Origin: Smallanthus sonchifolius
Lineage: Eukaryota > Streptophyta > Magnoliopsida > Asterales > Asteraceae
Length of the DNA stretch: 64,000 bases
Assembly (NCBI GenBank): GCA_023525975.1
Contig: CM042018.1
Coordinates: 76,825,001 to 76,889,000, forward strand
Direction of reading: 5' to 3'
Part shown: one piece after another, positions 54,275-64,000 of the stretch
How positions within the stretch are numbered: the first letter of the stretch is position 1
How the letters are laid out: every line of letters starts with the position of its first letter
Translations under genes and position numbers: made by a program
The notes under the pieces: model-generated
What the model saw: only the letters and a program-made list of their open reading frames with translations
What the model was told of the DNA's origin: nothing
The model's database searches: none

Positions 54275-56407
54275 TGTAACATCCCGTATTTCGAAGCAAT
54301 AGAATGAGCACAGGATTTACATGAAATTAAGGAAAAGGAAGTCAGATGGACCGGGTCGCTAGGTGGGCTGAGCTGAGGATGAGGATGGTCCTTAAGACCT
54401 TAACCCTCATTCCAATCATCTCATTTCACACTTCAAAATTCCCCACTTCCTAGAGAGAGAAACCGTAGAAAGGAAAAGTTGACGGATCAACCCGATAAGC
54501 TAGCATCTCGTTCCAGTACTACTCGTGAGTATGTTCTCCGATTCAGAATCTCGAAACAGGTAATGACCCGAACCAAATCTGAGTTTTTATTCTTTTTGGG
54601 TTTTCAGGTATTTTCGTAAAAAAGACGGGTTTTTATGAACCAAATGAGAAAAAGATTATAGATCTGGAATCACGAGAGGAAAATACGCGTTTTGAATGTA
54701 AAAAGTTTCAAACTTGACGAATCAATCGATCCAGATCTGAAGCCATGCAAGTTTGTGGTTTGGGATGATGTTCACGGTTAGGATGAAGTTCACGGTTGGG
54801 GTGAATTTTGCGTTCAGGGTAAAGTTTGTGTTATGGGGTAAAGTTTGCGGTCTGGGTAAAGTTTGCGGTCTGGGTAAAGTTTGCGGTCTAGGTAAAGTTT
54901 GCGCTTTAGGTAAAGTTCACGGTTAGAGTTCTTGGACCTAGTTCGCAGGTAAAATCCTAAGAACTTTCCTTAAGCCGTATACTTCCCTGTTCACGAGATT
55001 AAGCCGTGAACTCCTAAAGTGATGGGAAAGAACCATGTACCCCTAGGTTCTCAGTATAGTGGGGTCAAAATGTAACGAGATGTATGTAAGCTAAGACTAG
55101 GTTGCGTACGTACAGGTTAGAAGATCTTTTAGAGACCCTTGACCATGTTCATCACATGTGAGTTCTAATCCCCTTTTTGCCTTCTTTAGGGGTGGTGTGC
55201 ATACTTAGTGTAAAGCGTTTATTACATATTTTTATATTAATAAACAAAGTGAAAGCTGTATTTTTGTGACAAGTTTAAAAGAGGCAAATGTACGTTTTAA
55301 GTGAAGTATAGTTATATCATTGGTAAACGTTTACTATATTTTCATATACATAAACAAAGGCATGATATTTATGACAAGTTATGTTCCAGTAAAGTATAGT
55401 TATATCATTGGCAAGCGTTTACTATATTTTCATATACATAAACAAAGGCATGTTATATGTTTAGTATGATCAAGTTAAAGAAAGTTTATGAACAGAAAGT
55501 GAACAATCTTCCTATGGAAGTAAACCAGTTGGATAAGGTCCTTGGGACAGATGTTACTTGTACAGGATGCCAGATATGGGTGCTACCCATTAGTAAGAGT
55601 CTTGATGGCTCGTTAACAGTTATACAATTGGGATGAGTGACGGAGGTTACTTGGGGGACTACGCAATCCCCCATGTACCAGTTAAGCGGTACTGATCACG
55701 AGGACAACATCGTGTCGTGTGGTGTTGAGCACGAGGACAACATCAATGGGTCACCAGGACCAAACTATGCTGAGCGGTATTGATCACAAGGTCAATAACA
55801 GTTATTGATCTCGAGGACAACATCATGCTAAGCGATATTGCTCACGAGGACAATACAAGTAGTGACAAGGATTTGACGGATAAGTGGTACTGATCACGAG
55901 GACAATACCAGCAGTGATAAGAATTGACGGTTAAGCGGTATTGATCACGAGGGCAGTACCAATAGTGACAAGGGATTGACGGCTACCTTATGAATGTTTT
56001 AAATTGTTTTTGAAAAGTGAAGTATGTAAAGTTTTGCCTTAAGGGCAGTATGTATGTATTAGTAAATCTTTTGCATAATTGATTTAAAGTAAACGTTAGA
56101 ACTCACTCAGCGTTTCTGATTTTTAGTATGCATATTAGTTAAGTGCACGTGCAGTTGATGGATGTGGATGCTTGGCTTAGCGAGAAGAGTTAACCGAAGA
56201 TCAGCGTCTGGCATCCCGTTTACGTTTATGTTATGTTTTAATTTGATGTTGTTAAAGACAAATTGTATTAGACATGTTTATGTTTCCGCTGCATATGTTG
56301 AAGTTTTAAATCGTTTCTGCTGCTAAGTGATGAATGTTTTATGTTTAAGTGCTATGTGTTGATGAGTAAATCCAATAAGTGAGGCCTCCCGGGTTTGGGG
56401 CCTTACA
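54275..56407 (+). repeat. 5' LTR of S (2133 bp)
   Basis: TGTAACATCCCG to GGGGCCTTACA. A tandem repeat of about 17-18 bp with core GGTAAAGTTTGCGGTCT (54765-54935, roughly nine copies). A second repeat at 55683-55980: about five units of 45-55 bp, each with GCGGTA-TGATCACGAGGACAA-TACC, able to fold as GGTACTG/CAGTACC. The same family in reverse is at 58633-60667, with a different repeat in place of the first array. Confidence 0.9.
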
Positions 56408-56409
56408 AG

Positions 56410-56423
56410 TTGGTATCAGAGCC
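56410..56423 (+). other. Primer binding site of S
   Basis: TTGGTATCAGAGCC two bases after the LTR. Confidence 0.85.
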
Positions 56424-56745
56424 ATAGTTTGATAGATTTGGACATCCCCGATGTCCAGACTTAAACTGAGAATGGGACCAAGTAGCGGATGCCAGTAACG
56501 GGTAACTCAAGCCAAAGCACCAGATGTGTATAGTAAGTAAAGTTTCTTTCCTTGTTTTAGAGTGTCAAGATAAGAATAGAGGCTTTAGTAGAATCATGAA
56601 AGCGAATAAATTGAAAACAAGAAGTGATGTAATGGTTAATTGCAGATGACCAGTGTATATTAACATCTTACCTTACTTATTGTGTTCTACATATTCCCTA
56701 GCATGATGAAATTAAATCTCCTTGTTCTCTATCTTTCAGTTAGAA

Positions 56746-57132
56746 ATGGCTAGACATGGAGGAACTAGAGGAGATGGAGGAGGAAGACCTGATGGACGTA
56801 CAGGCCACCGCGGTGGAGCTAGAACCAACCAAGAGATTGAGCGGAGTGTTCACACTACCCATACTGATACGATAGTCAGTCAGCACAATGTTGAGCATGC
56901 GGCAGGAGATGATCAGACATTCGAGTTCGAGCCAGCCGTACAAGCAGCTCTCGACCGGGAATTCATCCGACTGCTGACGGAAACCTTACCAGCTATACTA
57001 GACGAAGCCTTGAGGAAAGCCAACAAGAACCCAAACATAAGCTCAGCCACTGAAGAGCCCGTGGGGCTTCCAACAATGGGAGGACCCAATCTGGTAGAGA
57101 ATGTTACTCCGCCTGCTCGCGGCTGTGACTAG
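56746..57132 (+). CDS. Gag N-terminus of S, truncated by T
   Basis: Starts ATG after TTTCAGTTAGAA. Gly/Arg-rich start (ARHGGTRGDGGGRPDGR), acidic middle, then an amphipathic helix FIRLLTETLPAILDEALRKA typical of the start of plant Gypsy gag. The frame ends shortly before the LTR of T at 57155; the stop at 57130-57132 precedes the insertion by about 22 bp. Confidence 0.7.
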   Translation: MARHGGTRGDGGGRPDGRTGHRGGARTNQEIERSVHTTHTDTIVSQHNVEHAAGDDQTFEFEPAVQAALDREFIRLLTETLPAILDEALRKANKNPNISSATEEPVGLPTMGGPNLVENVTPPARGCD

Positions 57133-58483
57133 AAAGCGTTTCGTGGTTGTGATCTGTGACAATCTGGACTTTTCCAGTTAACTCAGTTAGCAAATCCAGT
57201 TAAGTCTTAACCTAGTTAACTTAACTCAAACCCCAAGGACTAATCCTACCTATTTTCAAACTCACGTGCGTGAAATTGGAGGGACCAATCATATAATTTA
57301 CCTATAGTTGGTTTCTATTGACTTTTAATAGTCAAACCTAACCAAATCATAACCTAAGTAACCAAGTTCAAACCTCAGGGATCAATTCTGCCATGTTTCA
57401 AACCCTAATGCAAGAAACCAGAGGCACTACAATTGTAAATAGCTAAATTTTGATATCTGTTGACCTTAGAAATTCAAGCCACTTGTTCTTGACTCAAATT
57501 TGAATGCTACAACTGAAATTCGCCGATTCGGTAACCGTTGTACACGTTTCAGTCATTAACGACCACCATCAATACCTTAAACACGGAAATGATTCGTAAT
57601 TAAGACGTATTATGCATAATTAAGACCTAACCGTCGAATTCATCACTATTTCTCACCAACGCATATCAATTCGTGAATTATTTCTCAATCAATTACTCTG
57701 CACACCTCAAACGAACCACAAAGAACCTGTTGCACACGCCTAATCGTTCAGAGAAGAGGTATGTGTCGCCGGAGACTAAACCACGCGACGTCGGACACCA
57801 TTCTAGCCGACCACCATCAATCCGTCATCTAATATGGTAATTGATTACACTTCTAGTTTCGTTTCTGTCCCTAAATCAAAAGCCCTATAGTTAATTGGGC
57901 TTACAATGTTGAATGGGTCATGAACCGATTCCTAGGGTTCATCTAAATACTGTTTAATCAAATTCTATTCTAGACCTCGTTTAAATTAAATTGATCCACA
58001 TCAATGGCTTCACAATCAGTCACTCATTAAAAACCCTATGATAATTTGGATCCATAACACTGAATTAAACACGAACCCATATCTAGGGTTCATATGTTTT
58101 TGGTTTAAACGAACCCCAATCCAGTCACCATCTCAATCAAATTAAACTACAAGGATTGACTCGCAGTCCTTTGTTTGTCAATAGCCCTATGATTCCAACA
58201 GGTTTTACCATCTGAATTTTTCAAATCGAATCCATGCTAAGAACCTAGGGTTCGAATTTTCAAACTGGAATTTAACTATCTAAAACTTGATGATTTCGAA
58301 ATTAACTACACCCACAGGTTCGAATTACCCCGATTATCAAAACCCCTATGTCTTTTGCCTCAATCAAAAATGAATTCGTTGGTTTTGGGGTGGAGTTTGG
58401 TCCGGTTTCGCGTAAAGGGGAAGTGCACAGGGGACTTTTAGATTAAAAACTTTTAGAACTGGTTATTGGATGCGATGACCCTA

Positions 58484-58547
58484 GCGGGCATAGTGGTAGT
58501 TCGATTGGCTGTGGGGGAGGAGACCCGGGTTCGAGTCCCTCCACCCT
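58484..58547 (+). other. tRNA-like module inside LTR T
   Basis: Sense strand: GCATAGTGGTAGTTCGATTG (A-box and D-loop like), then GACCCGGGTTCGAGTCCCTC (B box GGTTCGAGTCC and T-arm-like hairpin with CCCTCCACC). It is followed by TTTTCTTTTT at 58550-58559, a polymerase III terminator-like run. The acceptor stem is not clear. Confidence 0.7.
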
Positions 58548-58632
58548 GTTTTCTTTTTAGATCATTTTTAAATAATTATTTTTAATATAAAACCAATTCC
58601 CATATTATTATTTTAATATATTAATGTGTTTT

Positions 58633-60667
58633 TGTAAGGCCCCAAACCCGGGAGGCCTCACTTGTTGGATTTACTCATTCACAAACAGTTCTTAAACTTG
58701 ATTATCAAATAACGCAGCGGAAAATACTTCAATAAAACATAACCATTACATTGTTTAACAACGGAAGCGTAACATAGTCTATTACATAAACATAACATAA
58801 TCTAATCATAACGGGATGCCAGTCTTCATGATCAACCGGGTAACTCTTCTCGCTTGCCAAGCATCACCGTCCATCATCCATACCTACCTTAACCTGAATG
58901 TGCATACTAAAAAGTCAGCTACGCTGGTGAGTTCTAGTTTTCGTTCGATTTAAGAAATGGTTCATCATTCAAAACATTCGTTAGGGTTTAACATCACGTA
59001 AAAGAAAACAGGGCCTTTCATTCATCATTGAAAACCTTCAAACATTTTTCCTCATCATAAACACATTGAACGGATCATTTGTTTAAAACATTTAACATTC
59101 ATTTAAGGCATACATTACTATCTACAATATGTATCTTTCTTTAAGCGTCTCTGTGTCCCCGAAGGAACCTTGCATGTCGTGGACAACCGTTACGTATCAC
59201 CGTCATTGCCACAATACCATACATTCCGTCAATTTCCTTTTTGTACTTCCCCTAAGGCTTAACTTCACGAGGACCGACAATACCCATTCAGTTGCCCCTA
59301 TGGCTCTAATGTCCATAGTCCGACAACCTCCATCGACGGCTATGGCTCACGGCCATAACACCGTCGGATCATAATTTAACCTTACATAGGGTCACGTTAA
59401 CCCCTGAGTAACCGTCGTTACTCCCTACTAGTTGTACAACATCAAAACCATTGGCAGACCACCAAGACACTACCCCTGTTGCTCTTATGGCAACTATGGC
59501 TCGCTGTCCATAATCTACCACAAGGCTGGGAATTACATTCCCAGACTTCATTCGTCAATTCCATTCATTCGACAGATTAGATTTGTAATGACTTCTTTAA
59601 AACCTTTGCCCTTTTTCTTTTCTTTTCATAAAACCTTTCATTCATTTTCGAAACCCTTTACCTTTAGTTTAAACCATTTATTTATAAACATTTCGTTCGT
59701 AAACATTCCATTCATAAACTTTCTTTCCATAAACCGTTCATTCGAAATCATTTCATTTGTAAACATAGTTTCATAAGCATCATTTTATAAACATAGTTTC
59801 ATAAACATCGTTTCGTAAAAACATCATTTCATATGTATGCACACCAGCCCGAAAACATTATATAAAACATTTAAAAGAGGGCTTCTAGAACTCTCCTGAT
59901 AAGCTAATCCGGGTTGCCCTAAACAAAGGTCCTACTACGTCACCTCCGATCTGAATTTGATAGTTAAATACACATCAAACCCAATCCTGACTCTAACAGT
60001 TTAACCATTCTAAACATACTAACTTTACTTAAACAATCTGATGCCTACGCACTTAGCAAGTGCGCAGACCCTGCTTCCTTTGTACTTGATAAGTACGTAG
60101 GATCCTCATCCTACTTACTTGATAAGTACGCAGTGCTCTCTTCCTGCGTACTTGATAAGTACGCAGGACCTGCTCCGTGCGTACTTGATAAGTACGCATG
60201 ATCTGTTTCTTCGCAAAACCCCTAACTTTCGCATTCAGTTCTGATCACGTCAAGATCCCGAACCTGTTTACATTCAAAACGTTTGTTTTCCATTAAGGAA
60301 CTCCAATCTATGTTTATCTTTCAGTTTTATCCGTGAAAACATTACTTTTTCACCCAAAACCCGAAAAACCCAAAAACGAACAAAAACTCAGATTTATGCC
60401 CGATCGTTACCTGAATCGAGTCTTTGATCCGGAGGTTCTTCTCACGAGCTATGGAGCAACACTTTGTTGAAATCTCGGGTCGATTCGCCAACTTTCTCTC
60501 TCAACGGTTTCTCTTTCTAGAACTTGCAAATGAGAGAAATGATGGAGGTCTAAGCTATTTATAGGGGAGGCTCCCCTTCCAGCCCGCCGACCCATCCGGC
60601 CCGACCCGACATCACTCGTCCGTTTATTTCGTCATTTTAACTGTCGTTTTATTTTTGGGATGTTACA
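58633..60667 (-). mobile_element. Solo LTR S' of the S family, reverse orientation (2035 bp)
   Basis: Exact GTTTT duplication on both sides. Minus strand TGTAACATCCC to GGGGCCTTACA, matching LTR S at both ends. TATA box on the minus strand (CCCTATAAATAG, about 60559-60570). 60045-60197 holds five palindromes of type TGCGTACTT-N3-AAGTACGCA at about 30-bp spacing, in the place where S has its 17-bp tandem array. Leader similarity on the upstream side supports the correspondence. Confidence 0.95.
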
Positions 60668-62075
60668 GTTTTGAAAACAGAAACCACTCGTAGGCTCGGG
60701 TTTTGTTTTATAACCTATTTAATATTATTTTCTGACCTTTAAATTAATATATTTATATTATTTTCAAACCTCGACTTCGTATAAAATAATATGGTTATAT
60801 TATTTTCAACCCGTGACCCCTATTATAAAATAATATATACTTATATATTATTTCGCCTCGTTTATAAATCTAGTGTAACATTTCAAAATAATTAATAATA
60901 TGATTATTTATATTATTTACTCAAGTATTATATTCTCGAACAAAAATAACATATTTATTATTTTTATCATGTAAGTGATTATCGCATATTTTATACGAGT
61001 TCAAAAATATTATATTAATTATATTATTTTCTTAGTCCATTATTAAATGATACAAAGGCACGAATGTTTATTAAATAATATTATTTGTAATTAGAGACGT
61101 TCGACACGAAACGTATTTATCTTAATAAGTATATTAAGAATTCCTTATTCCTGTGGACACGTTCTTCTACTCATTGATCCTTAGAATGTTTTAAGACGTT
61201 CTAATCTTTCGTGTCGTCGTCACAAATCCCATATGTCCCTAACTTATGTGTTTATAATTCTAGGGCATACGTAAGTTGTGCAGGCTAACACTTGAGGTTC
61301 CAAATCTCTTACTTGTGTGATACTACCTACAACGCAACACAGGTGAGTTTTCACGGCCCCTTTTTACTGTTTTAAACTGGGGGAGAAAACATGACGTAAA
61401 CACTTTTGGCAATGTATTTCATATACGTTATCACTTGTTTGACTATGCGTACACATCTATCATTAAGTCCTCACATCGGACCGTTATTATGAACATAGCG
61501 AGGTAATTTGAGTAGTACTACTGGGTTTGACAAACCTCACCAGCGTTAGTCGCGCTAACTCGACTGTAGGTCGAACGGGTGCAACATTGACCTAAACATG
61601 CACCATGGTTGATAGGCCTGGTGGGAGGCAAAAACATAAACAGTCAGCTGTCGGTTACGAGTGCTTTAGTTAACATGCTTATGGGTTAGCTACCTATTGA
61701 ATTAACCTGTTGAACTTTGTTGCAAACTGAAACCTGTGAACTCACCAACCTTGTGTTGACACTTTTTCTTACATGTTTTCTCAGGACGCTAAGCTAAGGC
61801 ACAGATGCACGTTAGGGCATGCATGGTGTCAACATGATATTCTCAATAATTGTCAAATTCGTTGAACATTTATTATGTTTCTGTTATTGTTAGACTTGGG
61901 CGCGTTGTTGTGCGCATTTACTCTTGTTTAAACGTTTCTGCATTTACTCTGAACTTTTATAATATTTTAATTTGAGTCCCATGTAGTGTCGTTTGATATA
62001 ACTAATGATTGAGATCCTGGTTAGTCACACACCAAACGGTAAAACTCCGTTAGTTAAAATTGGGGGTGTGACAGA

Positions 62076-62089
62076 TTGGTATCAGAGCC
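62076..62089 (+). other. Primer binding site of T
   Basis: TTGGTATCAGAGCC two bases after the LTR. Confidence 0.85.
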
Positions 62090-62196
62090 ATTGGTTATAG
62101 AGAACTAGGATTGCATACTAGACTATAACCTTACACATTAGTTACACGGCACAGACCTGATACATATAGCACCTATACATACATTGCAGTGCAGGC

Positions 62197-64000
62197 ATGT
62201 TAATACCATCCATATCACCATCTATTGACGAGGGACACATCATATGCATTGCATCATCATTCCAGTGGCGACACTCGTGGAATCGCCGAAACAGCATCCC
62301 CTCCCGTCCGAGGGCAGCGAGACGGAGCCTTCGGAGGAGTCACTTACACCACCATCACCTGTCGGGTTTGTTGGGCTTTCTCAGGTCCATGTTATGGACG
62401 GCACTCAGCACTAAATGCATATCTCCTTGGGAGTTAGGATCGTCGGAGGCGAGTCCCTACTGTACCCACTAGCAACAATACGCCGAGTGAAGGCAGATCG
62501 TTGCACGCATTATTGCAGAACCCATTGACACGTAGATGTTATCACTTTTCCGAGCCATGGCCTCGCTTCTTTGGTCAATATTCTGTTGAGAATAGATTGA
62601 CCACAAAGTTGAGAACGCATATTCAAACCCTATCCTGACTCAGTTGGAAGGACGACTACTTTTCTGCTTCCTATAACTCATATCCATGAATTAGTTTCAC
62701 TCTCGAAGTCGCATTCGCGTGCATGACTCATCTAAAATCTATTGGATTGGACTCTCGTATTGTGTTTCAACTCGAATGAATGCTTGGATCGAACGATTCC
62801 AGACTACTCATCCTGATATGAGTCCTAGTTGATCAACTTATGGTTGATGACTAAGCTTCTCAATGACTTATTATATCTGACAACACTCTGTACTCAGCAA
62901 TACATACTTAAGGACATTATGACACATGACAGGGAGAACTAGGGTGAGCATGCAAAGAAAATTATCATTACGGGTGCAAACGTAATAATAATTTGAGGTG
63001 CATGTAAGTCCTGGCGAAGCATAGTGTGTGGATAAATGGTCCTGATATGTGATTTACAGACTTAAGTTTCCACTGTCTATAGAAATTCTCGTAACCCGCT
63101 CAACGACTAGTCTGTGCCGTTAAATCTATTCAACAGTTGATTGACGCGACTATCAGGTTAAAAATGTTTACGGACACACTGAATTATCATCAATGGAATC
63201 CATCAATGTTATTCTCACTCATGTAAGAGTCTTAGTGGAATTAAGACACTCATCTAAACGTGATCACAGGAAACACTCTCGACTGAAACTTTAATAGAAC
63301 CTCATGGTAAACCCACCGACTCAAACTTTGTAAGCAGGAAATTGTGGAATTCCTTCTAAGCTAACACGTTATCCCTTACGCTGCAACAATAAATCTCATT
63401 TGACCCTGTTGCCTTATCAGGTGACTAATCCTCAGTCTAATTTGAATTATACCCCAGCATATTCAATCCTGTAAATGAATTTCTTTCTTCATGAAATGAT
63501 CTAGTTACATTAGGAGACGAGGATTTAATCCAACCAACCCCATCAATGACAGAGTAGGTTTAAGTCTACTAAGAGTTTCAACTAGTCGACCTCTTCAAGA
63601 CAAAACCAGAGTGGTTATACGGAGAGATACCCTAAGTGCAACAAGTGTAATTTTCACCATCTCGGTGCTTGTGAGAGAAATCGTTGCCAGCGGTGTGGCA
63701 AGGTGGGTCATGCTGCCAAGGACTGTAGAGGTGAACTACTAGCCAGGATCAACAAAGGGGTGTTTTGAGTGTGGAAAGGAAGGACACTTTCAGAAGGATT
63801 TTACTCAACTGAAGTAAGGGGGTAATGGCAATAATAACCATAACCAAGGTAACAACAACAACCACGGTAACGATAATGGCAACAATGGCAGAAATGGTGC
63901 GAAGGGACGAGCCTTCGTGCTTGGATCCGGAGAAGCCAGATATGATCATAACGTGGTCACCGGTAAGTTTCTCTTAAACAATTACTTCGCTTCTGTTCTA
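62197..64000 (+). pseudogene. Gag and protease start of T, degraded
   Basis: 62197-62472 is open (starts MLIPSISPSIDEGH) but looks frameshifted; most of 62480-63600 has no usable frame. From about 63625: a knuckle-like CNKCNFHHLGAC, a canonical CCHC CQRCGKVGHAAKDC, then after a frameshift CFECGKEGHFQKDF (last Cys changed to Phe). An Asn-rich spacer leads to GRAFVLGSGEARYDHNVVTG, the block that precedes the Tekay protease; the catalytic DSG would come just past the window. Confidence 0.75.

Larger units (their letters stand above)
54275..57154 (+). mobile_element. 5' part of chromovirus S
   Basis: A 2133-bp LTR, primer site, spacer and start of gag; then LTR of T begins at 57155 inside gag, so T is nested in S. 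The remainder of S would lie beyond T, outside the window. Confidence 0.85.
57155..62073 (+). repeat. 5' LTR of T, interrupted by solo LTR S'
   Basis: TGTGACAATCTGG to GGGGGTGTGACA. Split at GTTTT (58628-58632, 60668-60672). Contains a tRNA-like module (58484-58547) before the insertion and CTCACC-AAC-CTTGT-GTTGAC with CATGTTTTCTCAGG (61741-61785) near its end. Confidence 0.85.
57155..64000 (+). mobile_element. 5' part of chromovirus T (Tekay-like)
   Basis: LTR 57155-62073 (about 2.88 kb after removing S' and its duplication), primer site, degraded gag, zinc knuckles and the start of the protease region at the window edge. Left flank TGATC is its likely target duplication; the right copy is outside the window. 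Confidence 0.85.

Noticed and set aside
59129..59776. Plus-strand frames of 81 and 114 codons
   Set aside because: They lie antisense within solo LTR S', are low-complexity (Phe/Ile/Asn-rich) and have no homolog I can recognise.
60045..60197. Second CRISPR-like array
   Set aside because: Same reasoning: palindromes within solo LTR S' with an exact target duplication around it.

Overview
The window is nuclear DNA of a flowering plant, probably a eudicot of the daisy family such as lettuce. That guess rests on recognising the Copia gag and env-like proteins and Tekay-type chromovirus proteins by eye, not on a search. I found no ordinary host gene. Nearly all of the 64 kb is LTR retrotransposon, nested several layers deep, and almost every coding region is broken by stops, frameshifts, deletions or later insertions.

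Layout. 1-8464 is a jumble of Copia (SIRE-like) pieces: the 3' end of element A with an env-like ORF and LTR; a minus-strand element B with gag, primer site and LTR; pol fragments F and G; a second copy of B's LTR; and the 3' end of element C, a relative of A. 8465-31172 is best read as one Copia element (H/I: pol, spacer, env-like ORF, 3' LTR) split by clean insertions: non-autonomous E (8850-11768, duplication ATTAT), chromovirus J (13085-22650, which itself carries solo LTR K and a hAT-like DNA transposon), solo LTR J' (23799-25563, GCTTT) and solo LTR L (27854-30415). 31173-34512 holds the start of a chromovirus LTR (Q) cut by a minus-strand Copia element M with an open gag but no pol. 34518-52877 is chromovirus O (ATTGT duplication; both LTRs 2765 bp), whose 5' LTR is split by N (36463-45218, CTATC), a non-autonomous element with a small non-gag ORF ending in a membrane segment. 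52878-64000 contains a scrap of LTR (P), the 3' end of chromovirus R, chromovirus S (LTR plus start of gag) and chromovirus T, whose LTR carries a reverse-oriented solo LTR of the S family (S').

The main unexplained signal is not a protein. Many of these LTRs, from both Copia and Gypsy families, carry clustered near-perfect palindromes of about 17-28 bp, commonly just upstream of the TATA box or in the leader. The sequence class differs between elements, but classes recur in elements with unrelated LTR ends, and one class occurs in both Copia-type E and Gypsy-type S'. Units differ in number between the two LTRs of N, flip their central spacer in M, and replace a different tandem repeat at the same place in S and S'. 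They behave like interchangeable regulatory cassettes.

Three further shared signals: a small hairpin after CTCAC in the chromovirus LTRs with compensating base changes; a hairpin before the polypurine tract, overlapping the pol stop codon in O and R; and tRNA-like modules with A/B boxes inside the sense strand of LTRs L and T.
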